A stretch of 64,000 nucleotides of DNA, from NCBI GenBank assembly GCA_018449595.1, contig JAAVUU010000001.1, positions 930,001 to 994,000 of the forward strand, given 5' to 3'. The notes beneath the pieces were generated by a model that saw only the letters and a program-made list of their open reading frames with translations, searched no databases and was not told the DNA's origin. Source of the DNA: Rhizobiales bacterium dw_265 (lineage in GTDB: Bacteria; Pseudomonadota; Alphaproteobacteria; Micropepsales; Micropepsaceae). Made by a program: the position numbers and the translations under genes. Shown here piece by piece: positions 63,802 to 64,000 of the stretch. Within the stretch, counting starts at the first letter, position 1, and each line of letters begins with the position of its first letter.

Positions 63802-64000
63802 TCAGAACAACCGCTTGAGGGTCAACTTCCAGATGCGCCCCAGGCCGGGCAGCGCGCTGAGATTGGCGTAAGTGTCGGCGCCGGGCGTGAAGTAACGCGC
63901 ATCGGCCAGGTTGTTGACGTTCAGATCGCCTTCCCACACATCCCATTGCGCGAAACCCGAAGCATTGAGGGTGACGTATGACGGAAATGTTATGCCGCCG
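63802..64000 (-). CDS. TonB-dependent receptor, C-terminal fragment
   Basis: The last 65 codons of a gene that runs off the right edge of the window. The visible end contains the TonB-dependent barrel C-terminus: GDLNVNNLADARYF, then GLGRIWKLTLKRLF with a terminal Phe recognised by the BAM complex. Upstream sequence (WDVWEGDLN) fits the last strands of the barrel. Substrate unknown; the rest of the gene lies outside. Frame is open to the edge. Confidence 0.85.
   Translation of the reverse strand, partial: GGITFPSYVTLNASGFAQWDVWEGDLNVNNLADARYFTPGADTYANLSALPGLGRIWKLTLKRLF

Overview
The window is high-GC chromosomal DNA from an alphaproteobacterium. The markers are the rplU-rpmA / obgE-proB-proA-nadD-rsfS-rlmH cluster, a sucC-sucD-sucA-sucB block, a split pntAA-pntAB-pntB transhydrogenase, FliX, a GapR/DUF2312 protein, an aa3 oxidase subunit IV, Coq4 and a zinc-free L36. 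FliX points to a flagellated cell. I cannot name a genus; relatives of Caulobacterales or Rhizomicrobium/Micropepsis are plausible guesses. I see no tRNA or rRNA gene, CRISPR array, prophage, insertion sequence or known defence system.

Layout. 1-6.6 kb: a decayed D-aminoacylase, a TetR repressor divergent from a coq4-yciB pair with a palindromic operator between them, then envelope and signalling genes (MipA/OmpV, tandem PilZ, OmpA-type lipoprotein, small exported protein, PAS protein). 7.0-18.5 kb: one 11.5-kb gene for a secreted 3832-residue repeat protein, the most unusual object here. 18.7-25.2 kb: sucC-sucD-sucA-sucB. 25.3-33.7 kb: fliX, a DUF4189 protein, then the leftward ribosome/proline/NAD cluster. 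33.7-38.7 kb: a phosphatase-AlkB pair, a glutamine amidotransferase with lolA, gpsA with an EVE protein, and an acetyltransferase. 38.7-43.8 kb: transhydrogenase, oxidase subunit IV and a sigma-54-type response regulator. 43.8-49.8 kb: GH29 fucosidase, gapR, N-formylglutamate amidohydrolase, DUF1036 protein, pyruvate kinase and two paralogous exported proteins. 49.8-53.7 kb: glcDEF. 53.8-64 kb: L36, a lytic transglycosylase, PBP1C with its alpha-2-macroglobulin partner, a metallophosphoesterase and the C-terminus of a TonB-dependent receptor.

How genes work together. SucCD and SucAB are adjacent TCA steps; pyruvate kinase, GlcDEF and the proton-translocating transhydrogenase add central carbon and NADPH balance. 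PBP1C and the macroglobulin form a usual periplasmic repair/defence pair, and the lytic transglycosylase acts on the same wall. ObgE, RsfS, RlmH, L21 and L27 are ribosome biogenesis or ribosome-associated factors.

The most notable non-coding signals are a candidate ~200-nt leftward small RNA at 34,987-35,184, a two-copy hairpin element beside pntB and pyk with a compensatory base change, and a three-copy family of GTCAT...ATGAC palindromic elements. The giant protein carries a Sec signal, several distinct repeat arrays, a 1743-bp-offset internal duplication, Asn/Gln-rich and Gly/Tyr-rich segments and a seven-cysteine C-terminal domain. I assign it no function beyond a probable extracellular or surface role.
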